The notes: generated by a model not told the origin, from the sequence alone. A DNA stretch of 40,386 nucleotides from Anaerolineales bacterium (GCA_016783125.1 JADHXE010000006.1:1-40386); one strand, 5' to 3'; positions 1-9,235 are shown, counted from the first letter of the stretch. Numbers and translations: made by a program.

Positions 1-2378
1 AGGCTTTCATTGACGCTGATACGGGTGGCCCTGCGGGCTGGGACCCAACTGGCAAAGATCGAGAGTACAAAGACGATGCCCAACCAGATCCAAATCCCAT
101 GCATGGCGGGGTAATACTGAGCCGGGAAGTCAATCACACCGCCGAGGGCTTTCACAAAAACCGGGCCCACACTAAGACCAATGGGAGCGGCGACAGCCCA
201 ACTGATCAATCCCAACATCAACCCCTCCCCCACAAAGATGTAGCTCACATCTCTAGAGGAGGCCCCCACCGCCCGCATCACACCGATCTCGCGGCGGCGC
301 TCGATGACATTGATGGAGAGCGTGCCTGAGAGGCCCATGCTTCCGACTACAGCCATCAGCACGGTCATAATCATTAGAATTTGAGTTAACACACCAAATT
401 GCGCGCTGGCCTGGGCGCGATCTTCACTGGCTACCGCCGAATAATAAACTTCCATGCCCTTGGCATCGAAGAATTCCCGCAAATCGGTTTCGATAGATTT
501 CTGTACGGCCAGGCTCTGTTCGGTAGCCTGAACCATCGCCACTGCGGAATTGCCAACGTTGTGCAAGGCTCGGTTGAACACATCGATGTTGGCAAAGGCA
601 GTGTTCTGATCGCGTCCGTTGAGATCAAACACCAGACCAACGACCGTCCAGGTTGTATCGCCGACATCGGGGAGATCGATGATGATCTCATCTCCGACTT
701 CCACACCCATTTTCCCAGCCAGCTTTTGATTAAGGAGAATAGCCTGGTTGTCAGCAGGATCAAGCATCCGTCCCGCGGTAAGTTCGGGATTGAACATGGG
801 CGATTCCGAGGGTACACCGCGCACAAAAACTTCATATTCGCTTCCTGGCCCTGATGCCCCGGGAACTCGGGTTTCGGCAGTGCGAAAGGTCCACATCTCG
901 GCATTGGCTACATTGGGGCGTGATTCAATTAGAGGGATGACTTCATCAATGCGTTGGTATTGGCTGAAACTAATCTGCACCTCATATCCAAAACCGGCAA
1001 ATATTTTGTCGATTGTCTGCTCAAACGAGTATTGCGTACTAAAGACCATCATAAAAATGGCCCCAGAGACGATCAAGGTCAGCAGCGTCAGCACCACTCG
1101 CCCAGGCCGCCTGAAAGTATTACGCAGGGATAAAGCAGCCATGCGGGGCAAACCGCGCACGCCTGCCAGCAGACGGTCGATCAGTCTGCGCCCATATTCC
1201 CCTCTTCCCAATCCAGTCTGGCTGATGGCTTGAGCGGTAGGGATGGCGACCCCGCGCATGACCGGGTACAGCCCCGCCAACAAAGGAATCAGCAAGCCCA
1301 CCAGGATTTGCAGCATCAGCACATTGGGCAAAATCTCAAATGGCGTCACCGGCACATTCAACAATTGCAACATCCATTGAGCCATAGCATTGCCCCCATA
1401 AGCTCCAAGAGGCACAGCGATCACCAAACTCAGTATGGCATGGAACAAGATGGCTGATAAATATAGGCCCGCGATCTGCCTGCGCAGAGCGCCCACAGCT
1501 TTCATAATTCCAATCTGGGGGATCTGTTGAGCGATGAGGGCATTGATGGTATTGATTACCAGCATCGTACTCAACCCCAGGGAGCCAACCGCCATTACTG
1601 AGAGCACCATGCCAACGCCGTCGATCATCTCTTGAAGATAGTGCTCCTCAGGGTGGAATGGTTCCGAGAAACCAACGGAGACGCCGATTTTTTTTAATTT
1701 GTCGTTAATCCGATCAGCGACTACATGAAAGTTGTCTTCGCTGTAATCTGTGAGCGTGATGCGCAAATTATCAGCACCGCGGAAGCCAGCAATTTTTTGA
1801 AAAATATCAGGTGTGACATAGAAGGCAGCATTCTGCCCAAAGGGAAGCGGCCACTCAAAGGGATTCCGCACAACCCCGTTGACTTCCAGGGTGCGCGCCC
1901 GTTCGTTGATCTCGAAATAAACCATACCGCCAATCCCTGGCGCACCGAAAGAATCGATATGAGCCGCTTCCACAGCGATCAGTTTGTCGCTGGGCCAATT
2001 ACCTTCCATGAGAGTGAGCTGGTCGAACTTCTGGTTTTCGTAATCGTTATAGGTGATGATATGACCATCTTGCCACTCACTATCCAGAGAAGATTTCCAG
2101 CGGATGGTGGCGTCGGCAAAGCCCTCGATATCGTCAAGACCTTCAACGCGCCTCAAGCTGCGGATGGTGTCTTCACTGGCGAGGCCGGACAGAAACAAAA
2201 TGCCGTGAGAAGGGTTGCTTTCGAGATGGGATTCCGCCATCTGATCGATAACCAATTGATTGCCGGAAACGACCATCCCCACGGCCATCACCCCCACGGC
2301 GATGCTCAAGACAACCATGACGGTGCGGCCCTTATTGCGCCACAAATCACGCCAAACTTTACGGAAGGCAGTTTTCAT
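1..2378 (-). CDS. ABC transporter permease, MacB/FtsX type (3' end cut by window)
   Basis: The reading frame is open from the ATG at 2378 to the window edge, about 792 codons. The last visible residues (a [12 protein letters not shown]-type ending) are typical of the extreme C-terminus, so only a few residues are missing. It begins with a basic cytoplasmic tip ([19 protein letters not shown]) and a membrane segment, then a periplasmic MacB_PCD-like domain of about 200 residues and a first FtsX block of three membrane segments (around residues 260-400). A second membrane-anchored periplasmic domain and a second FtsX block (around 680-790) follow. The duplicated FtsX layout fits LolCE/MacB-family exporters, which transport lipoproteins, peptides or drugs rather than import solutes. 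The start codon overlaps the stop of the upstream ATPase gene (ATGA), so the two are one transcription and translation unit. The substrate cannot be told from sequence. Confidence 0.88.
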   Translation of the reverse strand, partial: MKTAFRKVWRDLWRNKGRTVMVVLSIAVGVMAVGMVVSGNQLVIDQMAESHLESNPSHGILFLSGLASEDTIRSLRRVEGLDDIEGFADATIRWKSSLDSEWQDGHIITYNDYENQKFDQLTLMEGNWPSDKLIAVEAAHIDSFGAPGIGGMVYFEINERARTLEVNGVVRNPFEWPLPFGQNAAFYVTPDIFQKIAGFRGADNLRITLTDYSEDNFHVVADRINDKLKKIGVSVGFSEPFHPEEHYLQEMIDGVGMVLSVMAVGSLGLSTMLVINTINALIAQQIPQIGIMKAVGALRRQIAGLYLSAILFHAILSLVIAVPLGAYGGNAMAQWMLQLLNVPVTPFEILPNVLMLQILVGLLIPLLAGLYPVMRGVAIPTAQAISQTGLGRGEYGRRLIDRLLAGVRGLPRMAALSLRNTFRRPGRVVLTLLTLIVSGAIFMMVFSTQYSFEQTIDKIFAGFGYEVQISFSQYQRIDEVIPLIESRPNVANAEMWTFRTAETRVPGASGPGSEYEVFVRGVPSESPMFNPELTAGRMLDPADNQAILLNQKLAGKMGVEVGDEIIIDLPDVGDTTWTVVGLVFDLNGRDQNTAFANIDVFNRALHNVGNSAVAMVQATEQSLAVQKSIETDLREFFDAKGMEVYYSAVASEDRAQASAQFGVLTQILMIMTVLMAVVGSMGLSGTLSINVIERRREIGVMRAVGASSRDVSYIFVGEGLMLGLISWAVAAPIGLSVGPVFVKALGGVIDFPAQYYPAMHGIWIWLGIVFVLSIFASWVPARRATRISVNES

Positions 2379-3076
2379 TGTCGGCCATTCCCATTATCGA
2401 ATAACTCACCATCGAGCACATCCACAACGCGAGGGATGCGGCTGGACAGATCGACGTTATGAGTTACCATCATGAAGGTTTTACCCTGTTTTACCAGCTC
2501 TTCGAAGAGATAAAAAACCTTGTCAGCAGCTTTGCTGTCCAGGTTACCAGTCGGCTCATCGCCCATCACCAATGGAGGATCGTTGGCCAGGGCGCGGGCG
2601 ATAGCGGCGCGCTGCTGTTGGCCGCCAGAGAGGGTGTTGGGCAGCTTGTAAGCCTGGTCAGCCAGGCCGACTTGATCGAGCAGGTGCATGGCGCGTTCAG
2701 GGCGTTCGCGCGGTTTCCAGACGCGGCAAAAATCCATCGGGAGCATGGTATTCTCGATGATGGTGAGGGTGGGCAGCAACTGAAAGAACTGGAAGATCAC
2801 ACCCACATTTTTGCCCCGCCAACGCGCCAACTTGTTTTCATTCAAGTCGTTCAGCAGCACCCCTGCAATATTTACATCGCCGTTCGTGGGCCGGTCGATG
2901 CCGGTGATCATATTCAATAAAGTCGATTTTCCGCTGCCTGAAGGCCCCCGCACTCCGACGAATTCACCGGAAGCCACTTGCAGATCCACTGATCTCAGGG
3001 CATGGATGGGTCCCGCCGGGCCGTCGAAAGTCTTGTCTACTTTCTTCAAGTCGATAACTAATTCTGATTTTGTCAT
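2375..3076 (-). CDS. ABC transporter ATP-binding protein (MacB/LolD-like)
   Basis: This 233-residue nucleotide-binding subunit energises the adjacent FtsX-type permease. Visible motifs are Walker [10 protein letters not shown] (residues 44-52), signature LSGGQQQR, Walker B followed by EPTGNLDS (catalytic Glu), and the switch His in MMVTHNVDL. The length and the 'EPTGNLDS' form are those of the LolD/MacB/FtsE group. The gene ends in an ATGA overlap with the permease start, which indicates translational coupling. The upstream region (3077-3150) has no clear promoter that I can defend. It is clearly an ABC ATPase; the transported substrate is unknown. Confidence 0.95.
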   Translation of the reverse strand: MTKSELVIDLKKVDKTFDGPAGPIHALRSVDLQVASGEFVGVRGPSGSGKSTLLNMITGIDRPTNGDVNIAGVLLNDLNENKLARWRGKNVGVIFQFFQLLPTLTIIENTMLPMDFCRVWKPRERPERAMHLLDQVGLADQAYKLPNTLSGGQQQRAAIARALANDPPLVMGDEPTGNLDSKAADKVFYLFEELVKQGKTFMMVTHNVDLSSRIPRVVDVLDGELFDNGNGRQ

Positions 3077-3153
3077 GAGCGTACACTCTCTACAATTTAT
3101 GATTATTTCTGAAACACTATCCTATATACGACCATAAGGGCTAAAAGTTTCAT

Positions 3154-3297
3154 TTGGGTGCGTTTCATTCCAGTTGAAGGGATCCCGGAAATAGGGGTAT
3201 GCGGGGGCGCTTCGCTTTGCGTGCCTCTGGCATTGCGACCCCCCGCACACCCCTATTTCCGGAACTTTTCCGCTCGTTTGAAACACGCCCGTTTCAT
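3154..3297. repeat. palindromic intergenic element, copy 1 (full-length, with outer arms)
   Basis: The core 3185-3262 is an inverted repeat of about 23 bp (arms starting CCGGAAATAGGGG) around a 30-nt loop containing CGCTTTGCG. It is flanked by a left arm carrying TTCCAGTTGAAG (3168-3179) and a right arm carrying CCGCTCGTTTGAAAC. The whole element, flanks included, reappears inverted at 33170-33293. It lies between two minus-strand genes. Confidence 0.8.
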
Positions 3298-3311
3298 TTT
3301 TAGCAGGAATC

Positions 3312-3360
3312 AAAAATCAGGTAATCAGGGGATAGCATCCCGATTACCTGATCGTTTTTT
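3312..3360. terminator. bidirectional terminator-like hairpin
   Basis: The stem CAGGTAATC (3318-3326) pairs with GATTACCTG (3342-3350). An inner GGGAT/ATCCC pair closes on an AGC loop. A run of T follows on the plus strand (3355-3360) and a run of A precedes (3312-3316), so it can end transcription in both directions. It sits about 30 bp beyond the stop of the minus-strand gene at 3378-4064, as expected for that gene's intrinsic terminator. Confidence 0.65.
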
Positions 3361-3377
3361 CTGCTGCCCAGATACCA

Positions 3378-4064
3378 TCAATACGGCGGGTCAGCAGGAC
3401 CATAATACCCACACATGCCCAAACGCGGCGAATTTACCAGGGGTGCCGGATCCCCGTATTCAACATGGGGGTGGTCTTCGGCATGTTCATCACATAGATA
3501 CCCTGGCTCATTATGTTCGATGACGCACTCCATACAAAGCCAGGTGGCCTTCTCTCCACAATCTTGACATTCCACATCGGGCGTAAAATTACGCGCCAGC
3601 AAAGTGATAGGATGCTTCGTCAGAGGCTTCCCCTGGCGAACATCGGTAACGGTCACCTTGGTTTCAGATGTTGTCCCGTAATCATAGAGATGTGTCAGCT
3701 TCAAACCAGGCTGGAATAACATTCTGGCTTTTGAACTCATCGGCAGTTCTTGTCCACCCCAACCGCCGCCAACCGCAAAATGGCTCAAGTGGCCGCAGCA
3801 CTCCAACCAAATAGCGCGCAGATACTCATCCAAGGATTTCAGGCTGGCCGAACCGCGCATCTCCAAATACAGCCAAAAATCACTATTCCAGGCGTCCTGC
3901 ACTTGTAGATGATAAATTGGCTCTACCTTACCGGCCTGTCGGTCGGCCTTCGTTGTAGCTTCCTGGCGCTGCTGACAAGTGTTCAGGTGGCGCGTAAGGC
4001 CGCCTTTGGTCATTTCTTTACCACAGAAAACGCAAGCACCGCGAGATTGTTTCTTTCTAGCCAT
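3378..4064 (-). CDS. pRiA4b ORF-3-like (MM3350-like) protein with zinc fingers
   Basis: This 228-residue protein has three visible parts. The N-terminus holds a C2HC zinc-finger-like motif (CVFCGKEM...RHLNTC, near residues 11-30). The middle (about 45-150) has the pattern of the plasmid pRiA4b ORF-3/MM3350-like domain: an early 'YHLQV' strand, a segment ending in CCGHLSHF, and the diagnostic HLYDYG turn followed by a T-rich strand. The C-terminus has a Cys/His cluster (CQDCGEKATWLCMEC...CDEHAEDHPH) resembling a B-box or zinc-ribbon. A GGAGG Shine-Dalgarno sits 8 nt before the ATG (4073-4077). The biochemical function of the domain is unknown. The cysteine clusters suggest metal and perhaps nucleic-acid binding, but that is inference. 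Confidence 0.75.
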   Translation of the reverse strand: MARKKQSRGACVFCGKEMTKGGLTRHLNTCQQRQEATTKADRQAGKVEPIYHLQVQDAWNSDFWLYLEMRGSASLKSLDEYLRAIWLECCGHLSHFAVGGGWGGQELPMSSKARMLFQPGLKLTHLYDYGTTSETKVTVTDVRQGKPLTKHPITLLARNFTPDVECQDCGEKATWLCMECVIEHNEPGYLCDEHAEDHPHVEYGDPAPLVNSPRLGMCGYYGPADPPY

Positions 4065-4105
4065 AATTTCATCCTCCAGTGATTATTTTGAATACTAATT
4101 GTAAC

Positions 4106-4213
4106 TGCTCAGCCATCAAACGGATTTGCCCGAAAAAAGGGTGTGCTCAGGGGGCGGCCGCTTTGCGCCTGCGCACACCCTTTTTTCGGGAGTTTTCCCG
4201 TCAGGCTGAGTAG
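4106..4213. repeat. palindromic intergenic element, copy 2 (inverted orientation)
   Basis: The core 4129-4190 has arms CCCGAAAAAAGGGTGTGC and its complement, with GCTTTGCGC in the loop. The outer arms CTGCTCAGCC (4106-4115) and GGCTGAGTAG (4204-4213) are also inverted. The left flank AACGGATTTGCCCG is the reverse complement of the right flank of copies at 25438 and 28674, so this copy lies in the opposite orientation. It separates two minus-strand genes. Confidence 0.8.
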
Positions 4214-4282
4214 ATACCATTAATTTACCATAACCAACAAGCTGCTAGTGTGACATTGTCAAGGTAGACGCCTTCTCCAAAT

Positions 4283-5173
4283 CTAATCTGCAAAAGAAGC
4301 CAGCACAGTTTTCCTGCGGCGCACGACGCTCTCAATCGAATAAATCGACAAAGCCGCCCAAATGATGCAAAAACCGATCACACGATCTTGCGAGAAATCT
4401 TCTCCGTAGATCAGCACGCCAATCAAAAACTGGAAGGTTGGAGCGATGTATTGCAGAAAGCCCAAAGTTGACAAATGTATCCGTCGGGCCGCCGCGCCAA
4501 ACCATAGCAAAGGTAACCCTGTGGCCACGCCCGCCAAGACCATGAGTAATGTTGTTTGGACAGATCCATGCCCAAAAGCGCCTCTCCTCGAAAATTCCAG
4601 AAAGAGCAGCCACGCTAAAGCGGGAAGAACGATAAATCCAGTTTCAATCGTAAATCCGGGAATGGATTCAAGGGCAGCGGTCTTTTTAATCAGCCCATAA
4701 AACCCAAATGAAAAAGCCAGGCTGAGGGCGATCCAGGGCAGTGCACCGTAACTGACAGTCAGATATAGCACGCCAGCGGTCGCTAATCCAACGGAAATCC
4801 ACTGCCACAGGCGCAATCTCTCTCGCAAGAAGATTACGCCCAACAAGACATTCACCAGCGGGTTGATGAAATATCCCAGGCTGGACTCGATGATATGCCC
4901 GCTGTTGACCGCCCAAATGTAGATCAACCAGTTGCCGCTCATCAACACCCCTGTGGCAATATACACCAGCAAGATTTTTGGGTTGTCACGAACAGGCCGA
5001 AACCCGGACCACGCCTTGGTGGCAATTACATAAACCATTACGAAGGCAAACGACCACAATGTGCGATGGCCGACGATCTCCAATGAGGGGACGCTCTGGA
5101 TCATCTTCCAATAGATCGGCAAAAATCCCCACAGGGTGTAGCAACCAATGCCATACAAAATACCTTTATTCAT
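4283..5173 (-). CDS. rarD: RarD protein, EamA/DMT-family permease
   Basis: This 296-residue polytopic membrane protein has about ten hydrophobic segments. The N-terminal signature (KGILYGIGCYTLWGFLPIYW) and the later GHRTLWSF and TLGFLQYIAPT blocks are characteristic of RarD, an EamA-type drug/metabolite transporter. The E. coli member was linked to chloramphenicol sensitivity, but the physiological substrate of the family is not settled. The length matches the family. The start ATG at 5173 has an AAAGAGG ribosome-binding site just upstream. It lies downstream of glgA in the same direction, but a repeat-derived gap of about 220 bp separates them, so it may be transcribed independently. Confidence 0.92.
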   Translation of the reverse strand: MNKGILYGIGCYTLWGFLPIYWKMIQSVPSLEIVGHRTLWSFAFVMVYVIATKAWSGFRPVRDNPKILLVYIATGVLMSGNWLIYIWAVNSGHIIESSLGYFINPLVNVLLGVIFLRERLRLWQWISVGLATAGVLYLTVSYGALPWIALSLAFSFGFYGLIKKTAALESIPGFTIETGFIVLPALAWLLFLEFSRRGAFGHGSVQTTLLMVLAGVATGLPLLWFGAAARRIHLSTLGFLQYIAPTFQFLIGVLIYGEDFSQDRVIGFCIIWAALSIYSIESVVRRRKTVLASFAD

Positions 5174-5212
5174 AGCCTCTTTCTAACCACAGACCGCGTT
5201 GTGTTTTCTGAT

Positions 5213-5403
5213 GAATTCGACTACAAAGTGTTATGGGCAACATCAATTTGAACATATCTCACGCACGCCAACGGCGGGCCTACGGCCAGTCGCCAAGGCG
5301 CAAAGTTGAATTTTATATGTTTTCTTGGCGTTCTCTGCGACTCTGCGTGCGGAAAGCTTTTGTTCAATATCCATTTGACCAATACAGAATTCGACTACAA
5401 AGT
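5213..5403. repeat. insertion-like segment bracketed by a 17-bp direct repeat
   Basis: GAATTCGACTACAAAGT occurs at 5213-5229 and again at 5387-5403, where it includes the glgA stop codon. The 157 bp between the copies contain an imperfect inverted repeat: CACGCACGCCAACGG...CCAAGGCGCAAAG against TTCTTGGCGTTCTCTGCG...TGCGTGCGG. The arrangement is that of a small element whose insertion duplicated the end of glgA, or of a short slipped duplication. Confidence 0.6.
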
Positions 5404-6876
5404 TCTTTTATTTTTGATAGCGCGCCGATAGGCTTTTTCATATTCGATTGCGCTGTCATCCCAAGAGAAGCGTTCCCCCATGGCGCGCTGGACCATCTGA
5501 TTCCAATGCTCGCGGCGGTCGTAATACGCACTCACCGCCCAACCGACAGTGTAATAGATCGAGTGGGCGCTGGCTTCGAAGAATTTGAATCCCGTGCCGC
5601 CGCCGGAAGTCTCATCATACTGCTCGACGGTATCATCCAGACCGCCGGTAGCGCGCACCACCGGCAGGGTGCCATATTTAAGCGAATAAATCTGGTTCAG
5701 GCCGCAAGGCTCGTAGCGGGAGGGCATCAGGAACATATCCGCGCCCGCCTCGATCCAGTGAGCCACTTCGTTGTTGTAGCCAATAATGCTGCCAGCGCGG
5801 CCCGGGTATCGCACCGGGAGATGGGCGAAATATCTCTCCAAATCTTTATCCCCCGACCCCAGCAAGACGAATTGAACATACATTTTTTCCAAGATACGCT
5901 CAATGGCCCCGGATAAGAGATCCAAACCCTTTTGATGCGCCAGGCGGCTGATCACGCCGATCAGGGGGACGCGCTCATCTTCCAGCAGATAAAAACGCCT
6001 CTGCAACTCTCGCTTACAGGTTTTCTTGCCAGCCAGATCATCACGAGAATAGTTGGCCGGGATCAATGGATCAAGCTCGGGGCTCCATTGGGAATAATCC
6101 ACCCCATTAAGAATGCCGACATAGTTTCCCCCCTTATCGTTCAGATAGGGAGCCATACCATGCGCCATCTCTGGGGTGCGCGTCTCCTGTGAATAGGTCG
6201 GGCTGACCGTGTTGACCATATCCGCATATTGGATACCCCCCTTGAGGTAATTAACTTTGCCGTGATCTTCGAGTTTGTCAGATGTAAAATTGCCCCACTG
6301 CAGGCCGATGTATTCATAATGCTCAGCGTCATAGACGCCTTGATAGCCAATATTGTGGATGGTCAAGAAGCTCGCCGCGTCACCCAAAATTAGGTCATCC
6401 CAATGCCAGACTTTTAAGTACGCCGGCGCCAGCGCGGTTTGCCAATCGTGGGCATGGACGATATCCGGCTTGAAGCCGATATCGATGCAAAGCTGCAGGG
6501 CAGATTTCGATAGGAAAGCAAAACGCCGGGGATTGTCCAAGAAGTCATTAAAATCCGCGTCGTGATAAAGGCCATCGCGGTCGAAATATTTATCCGCTTC
6601 GATGAAATATACCCTAACCCCCTCCGATGTCGTTGTGCTATGCACCGCACACCACTCTTCGGTATCCCCCATCCAGACACCCATGGGGCTGAGCGCTGGC
6701 TTGATCGCGAACTTATCCGCGTCGATGGAGCGATATTTGGGCATCACTACAATGACCTCATGGCCTATTTTTTGCAGCGCCGCCGGCAGCGCGCCGACCA
6801 CATCAGCCAGCCCGCCGGACTTGGCATAGGGAACGCATTCTGAGGCTACCATCATGATTTTTAATTTCTTGGGCAA
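5395..6876 (-). CDS. glgA: glycogen (starch) synthase GlgA, GT5 family
   Basis: The protein (493 residues from the chosen start) transfers glucose from ADP- or UDP-glucose to the non-reducing end of an alpha-1,4-glucan in glycogen synthesis. The N-terminal KSGGLADVVGALP (residues 19 onward) is the GT5 sugar-nucleotide loop (KxGGL). HDWQTALAP and IHNIGYQG are family blocks, and the C-terminal EPCGLNQIYSLKYG carries the conserved acidic residue of the donor site. I chose the TTG at 6876, preceded by GGAG with 8-nt spacing, because it gives the usual 'KKLKIMMVASE' N-terminus. A GTG at 6924 would add 16 residues and lacks a good ribosome-binding site. The 3' end lies in the 17-bp direct repeat described separately. 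No other glycogen gene is in the window. Confidence 0.95.
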   Translation of the reverse strand: MPKKLKIMMVASECVPYAKSGGLADVVGALPAALQKIGHEVIVVMPKYRSIDADKFAIKPALSPMGVWMGDTEEWCAVHSTTTSEGVRVYFIEADKYFDRDGLYHDADFNDFLDNPRRFAFLSKSALQLCIDIGFKPDIVHAHDWQTALAPAYLKVWHWDDLILGDAASFLTIHNIGYQGVYDAEHYEYIGLQWGNFTSDKLEDHGKVNYLKGGIQYADMVNTVSPTYSQETRTPEMAHGMAPYLNDKGGNYVGILNGVDYSQWSPELDPLIPANYSRDDLAGKKTCKRELQRRFYLLEDERVPLIGVISRLAHQKGLDLLSGAIERILEKMYVQFVLLGSGDKDLERYFAHLPVRYPGRAGSIIGYNNEVAHWIEAGADMFLMPSRYEPCGLNQIYSLKYGTLPVVRATGGLDDTVEQYDETSGGGTGFKFFEASAHSIYYTVGWAVSAYYDRREHWNQMVQRAMGERFSWDDSAIEYEKAYRRAIKNKRTL

Positions 6877-6884
6877 ATTTCGAT

Positions 6885-6888
6885 CTCC
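6885..6888 (-). promoter_or_regulatory. Shine-Dalgarno GGAG deciding the glgA TTG start
   Basis: GGAG on the minus strand, 8 nt before the TTG at 6876. It favours this start over the in-frame GTG at 6924. Confidence 0.6.
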
Positions 6889-6945
6889 ACTTCGCAAGAA
6901 AAACCGGGAAGTTTTTTCAAACACTCACTGAGATAAACTCCGCCC

Positions 6946-6975
6946 ATTATATACCACTTCGATTCCTGTTGTATA
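6946..6975 (-). promoter_or_regulatory. candidate promoter for glgA
   Basis: Minus strand TATACA (6975-6970), 18-nt spacer, TATAAT (6951-6946). The -10 is a perfect consensus; the -35 matches 4 of 6. On the plus strand the same region offers TATACT (6972-6977) 11 nt before the divergent gene at 6989, so the two promoters may overlap. Confidence 0.4.
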
Positions 6976-6988
6976 CTATTAGGGCAAG

Positions 6989-9235
6989 ATGGACTCACAA
7001 ACGCCTACTCCCGCTTACATCCCCGGACGCACACCGCAAAAAGAACAATCCATGGGAAGATATCTGCCTCCGCTCCCGGAGGGGGTCGCTGCTGCCTGGC
7101 TGGAGAATCAGATTCCACGGGAGGGCTGGGTGCTGGATCCCTTTGGGGCTTCACCGCGCCTCGTGGAAGAAATCGCCCGGGGTGGATACCGGGTACTGGT
7201 GGCTGCCAACAACCCGGTGATGGCCTTTCTCCTCAAGATGGCGGCTTCGCCTCCCCGCCTGGCTGACCTGAAATCCGCCCTGGCAGCATTAGGATCAGCC
7301 AAACTCAGGGATACGCGCATCGAGCCTCATATCCGCTCGCTGTACCGGACGAGATGCCAGGGCTGCGAAGCGGAGATCCAGGCCGAAGCTTTCCTGTGGG
7401 ATCACGATAGTCCGGTTCCTTACGGACGCATCTACACCTGCCCGCACTGCAAAGATTTGGGAGAGTATCCCGCCACCGAGGCTGATAAATCCCTGGCCGC
7501 ACAATTCGGGGATGGCGGCCTGCCCCGCGCGCGTGCCCTGGAACGCGTCGCCCCGCTCAACGACCCCGACCGCATCTACGCCGAAGAAGCCCTGGATGTC
7601 TACCCCGACCGGGCAGTGAATGTCTTGAGCACGCTGATCAACAAGCTGGACGCGCTGGCCTTGCAAGATGAGCAGAGGAATCACCTCAGCGCGCTGCTGC
7701 TGAATGCCTTCGACCGCGCCAACACCCTTTGGCCGCACCCTACTGCCCGCGAGCGCCCCAGGCAGTTGACCGTTCCACCCAAATACCGCGAGAATAATAT
7801 CTGGCTGGCCCTGGAAGAGGCCATCGATCTTTGGGCTTGTGAGTCCCCTCCCCTGCCCCTCACCATCTGGCCCAATACGCCCCCGGACGAAGGCGGGATA
7901 TGCTTGTTCGAAGGGCGCATCAGAGAGCTGGTCAACGGCTTGAGCGAGATCCCCATTGGGGCAGTCTTGACCGCCTTGCCGCGCCCCAACCAGGCTTTCT
8001 GGACTCTCTCCGCGCTGTGGGCAGGTTGGCTTTGGGGGTCAGAGGCTGTCGATGAGTTCAAGTCCGTTTTGCGCCGCCAACGCTATAGCTGGCGCTGGCA
8101 CAGCGTGGCCCTGCACACTGCCCTGGAAAACCTGCATGCCGCATTACCCCCTCAGACACCCATCTTTGGGCTGATCGGCGAAACCGAGCCTGGTTATCTG
8201 AGCGCGGCTTTGACGGCGGCGCACTACGCCGGCCTGCATCTGCAAGGGGTCGCCATGCGGGCAAAACAGGGCCAGGCGCAGATTTCGTTGACTTCTGGAA
8301 AAGCTGATCCAAAGGAGGTCGGCGCAAAAAATACCAAGGAGCTCATCAAGACTGGCGCTCAGGCATACTTAACAGAGCGCGGCGAGCCTTCCGGCTATCT
8401 AAACGTGCTGACCGCCGGGCTATCTGCCTATGCGCATGAGACCAGCTCATCTGGCTCCCCTGCTGAAAGCTTCTACGATCTCCAAAAACACCTCGAAGAG
8501 GCCATCTCCTACCGGGGTGGATTTTTACGCTTAGAGGCCGCGGGGCAATCGCCCGAGTCGGGTTACTGGTGGCTGCAGACATACGATGGAGAGGCTCTAC
8601 CTCTCGCCGACCGGGTGGAATTCGAGTTGGTCAGGTATCTACTCAAACATCCCGGCTGCACCCTGGGCGATGTAGATAAAGCGATCTGCGCCGCCTTCCC
8701 CGGGCTGTTCACACCGGGAGCAGAACTGATCCAGGTTTGCCTGGAATCCTACGCGGAGCAACAAGCTCCTGAGAGCGGCTTCTGGCACCTGCGCGAGGGG
8801 GATGCACCAGCCCATCGCCGTAAAGATTTAACCAATATTGGAGAGCTTATCCAGGAACTGGGGGAGAAGTTAGGCCTGGCGACCCGCAAAGCCGCAGACG
8901 ACCCCCTCACTTACCAATGGCTTGATGCTGATGAAAAACCCCAATTCAGCCTCTACCTGACCGCCTCGGCGGTGCTGGGCAAGATCATCAACGCCGAAGT
9001 GCGGCCCAAAGGCAAAGCTCTGATCGTGCTGCCCGGCGGACGCGCCAATATCGTGGCCTGCAAGCTGAACAATAATCCCCTGCTGCGCAAGGAAGTAGAT
9101 GATCACTGGGGCTTTATCAAATACCGCCACCTGCGCTACCTGGTCGATAACCCTATGCTGAGTCTGGAGAATTTAGAGGAGCAGTTGGCCTTAGACCCCC
9201 TGACGTATTCGGAGCCGCAGATACGATTGCTTTGA
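6989..9235 (+). CDS. DUF1156-like DNA methylase homologue with degenerate active site
   Basis: This 748-residue protein follows the order of COG1743/DUF1156 DNA methylases. A VLDPFGASP loop (residues 48-56) takes the place of the SAM-binding 'DPFxGxG', and AANNPV (72-77) the place of 'DLNPV'. A four-cysteine zinc ribbon follows (CQGC 123-126, CPHC 151-154). The strand where the family has its catalytic DPPY reads ALPRPNQAFWTLSALWAGWL (329-348), keeping the downstream F/W-rich helix but not the motif. The roughly 400 C-terminal residues have no motif I recognise. I infer an inactive or repurposed DNA-binding methylase homologue. An alternative start at 7052 (MGRYLPP) is possible; the ATG at 6989 has AGGG just upstream. 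It is transcribed divergently from glgA and has no partner on its strand. Confidence 0.7.
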   Translation: MDSQTPTPAYIPGRTPQKEQSMGRYLPPLPEGVAAAWLENQIPREGWVLDPFGASPRLVEEIARGGYRVLVAANNPVMAFLLKMAASPPRLADLKSALAALGSAKLRDTRIEPHIRSLYRTRCQGCEAEIQAEAFLWDHDSPVPYGRIYTCPHCKDLGEYPATEADKSLAAQFGDGGLPRARALERVAPLNDPDRIYAEEALDVYPDRAVNVLSTLINKLDALALQDEQRNHLSALLLNAFDRANTLWPHPTARERPRQLTVPPKYRENNIWLALEEAIDLWACESPPLPLTIWPNTPPDEGGICLFEGRIRELVNGLSEIPIGAVLTALPRPNQAFWTLSALWAGWLWGSEAVDEFKSVLRRQRYSWRWHSVALHTALENLHAALPPQTPIFGLIGETEPGYLSAALTAAHYAGLHLQGVAMRAKQGQAQISLTSGKADPKEVGAKNTKELIKTGAQAYLTERGEPSGYLNVLTAGLSAYAHETSSSGSPAESFYDLQKHLEEAISYRGGFLRLEAAGQSPESGYWWLQTYDGEALPLADRVEFELVRYLLKHPGCTLGDVDKAICAAFPGLFTPGAELIQVCLESYAEQQAPESGFWHLREGDAPAHRRKDLTNIGELIQELGEKLGLATRKAADDPLTYQWLDADEKPQFSLYLTASAVLGKIINAEVRPKGKALIVLPGGRANIVACKLNNNPLLRKEVDDHWGFIKYRHLRYLVDNPMLSLENLEEQLALDPLTYSEPQIRLL

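Noticed and set aside
1725-2462. Long plus-strand ORF opposite the ABC permease and ATPase genes
   Set aside because: It is the antisense shadow of the permease, whose frame gives a clear FtsX protein; the translation has no recognisable family.
3312-3360. Membership of the CCCGAAAA palindrome family
   Set aside because: The stem sequence (CAGGTAATC) and the absence of shared flanks indicate an ordinary intrinsic terminator.
5233-5916. Plus-strand ORF opposite the 3' end of glgA
   Set aside because: Shadow of glgA and the repeat segment; no domain, no ribosome-binding site.
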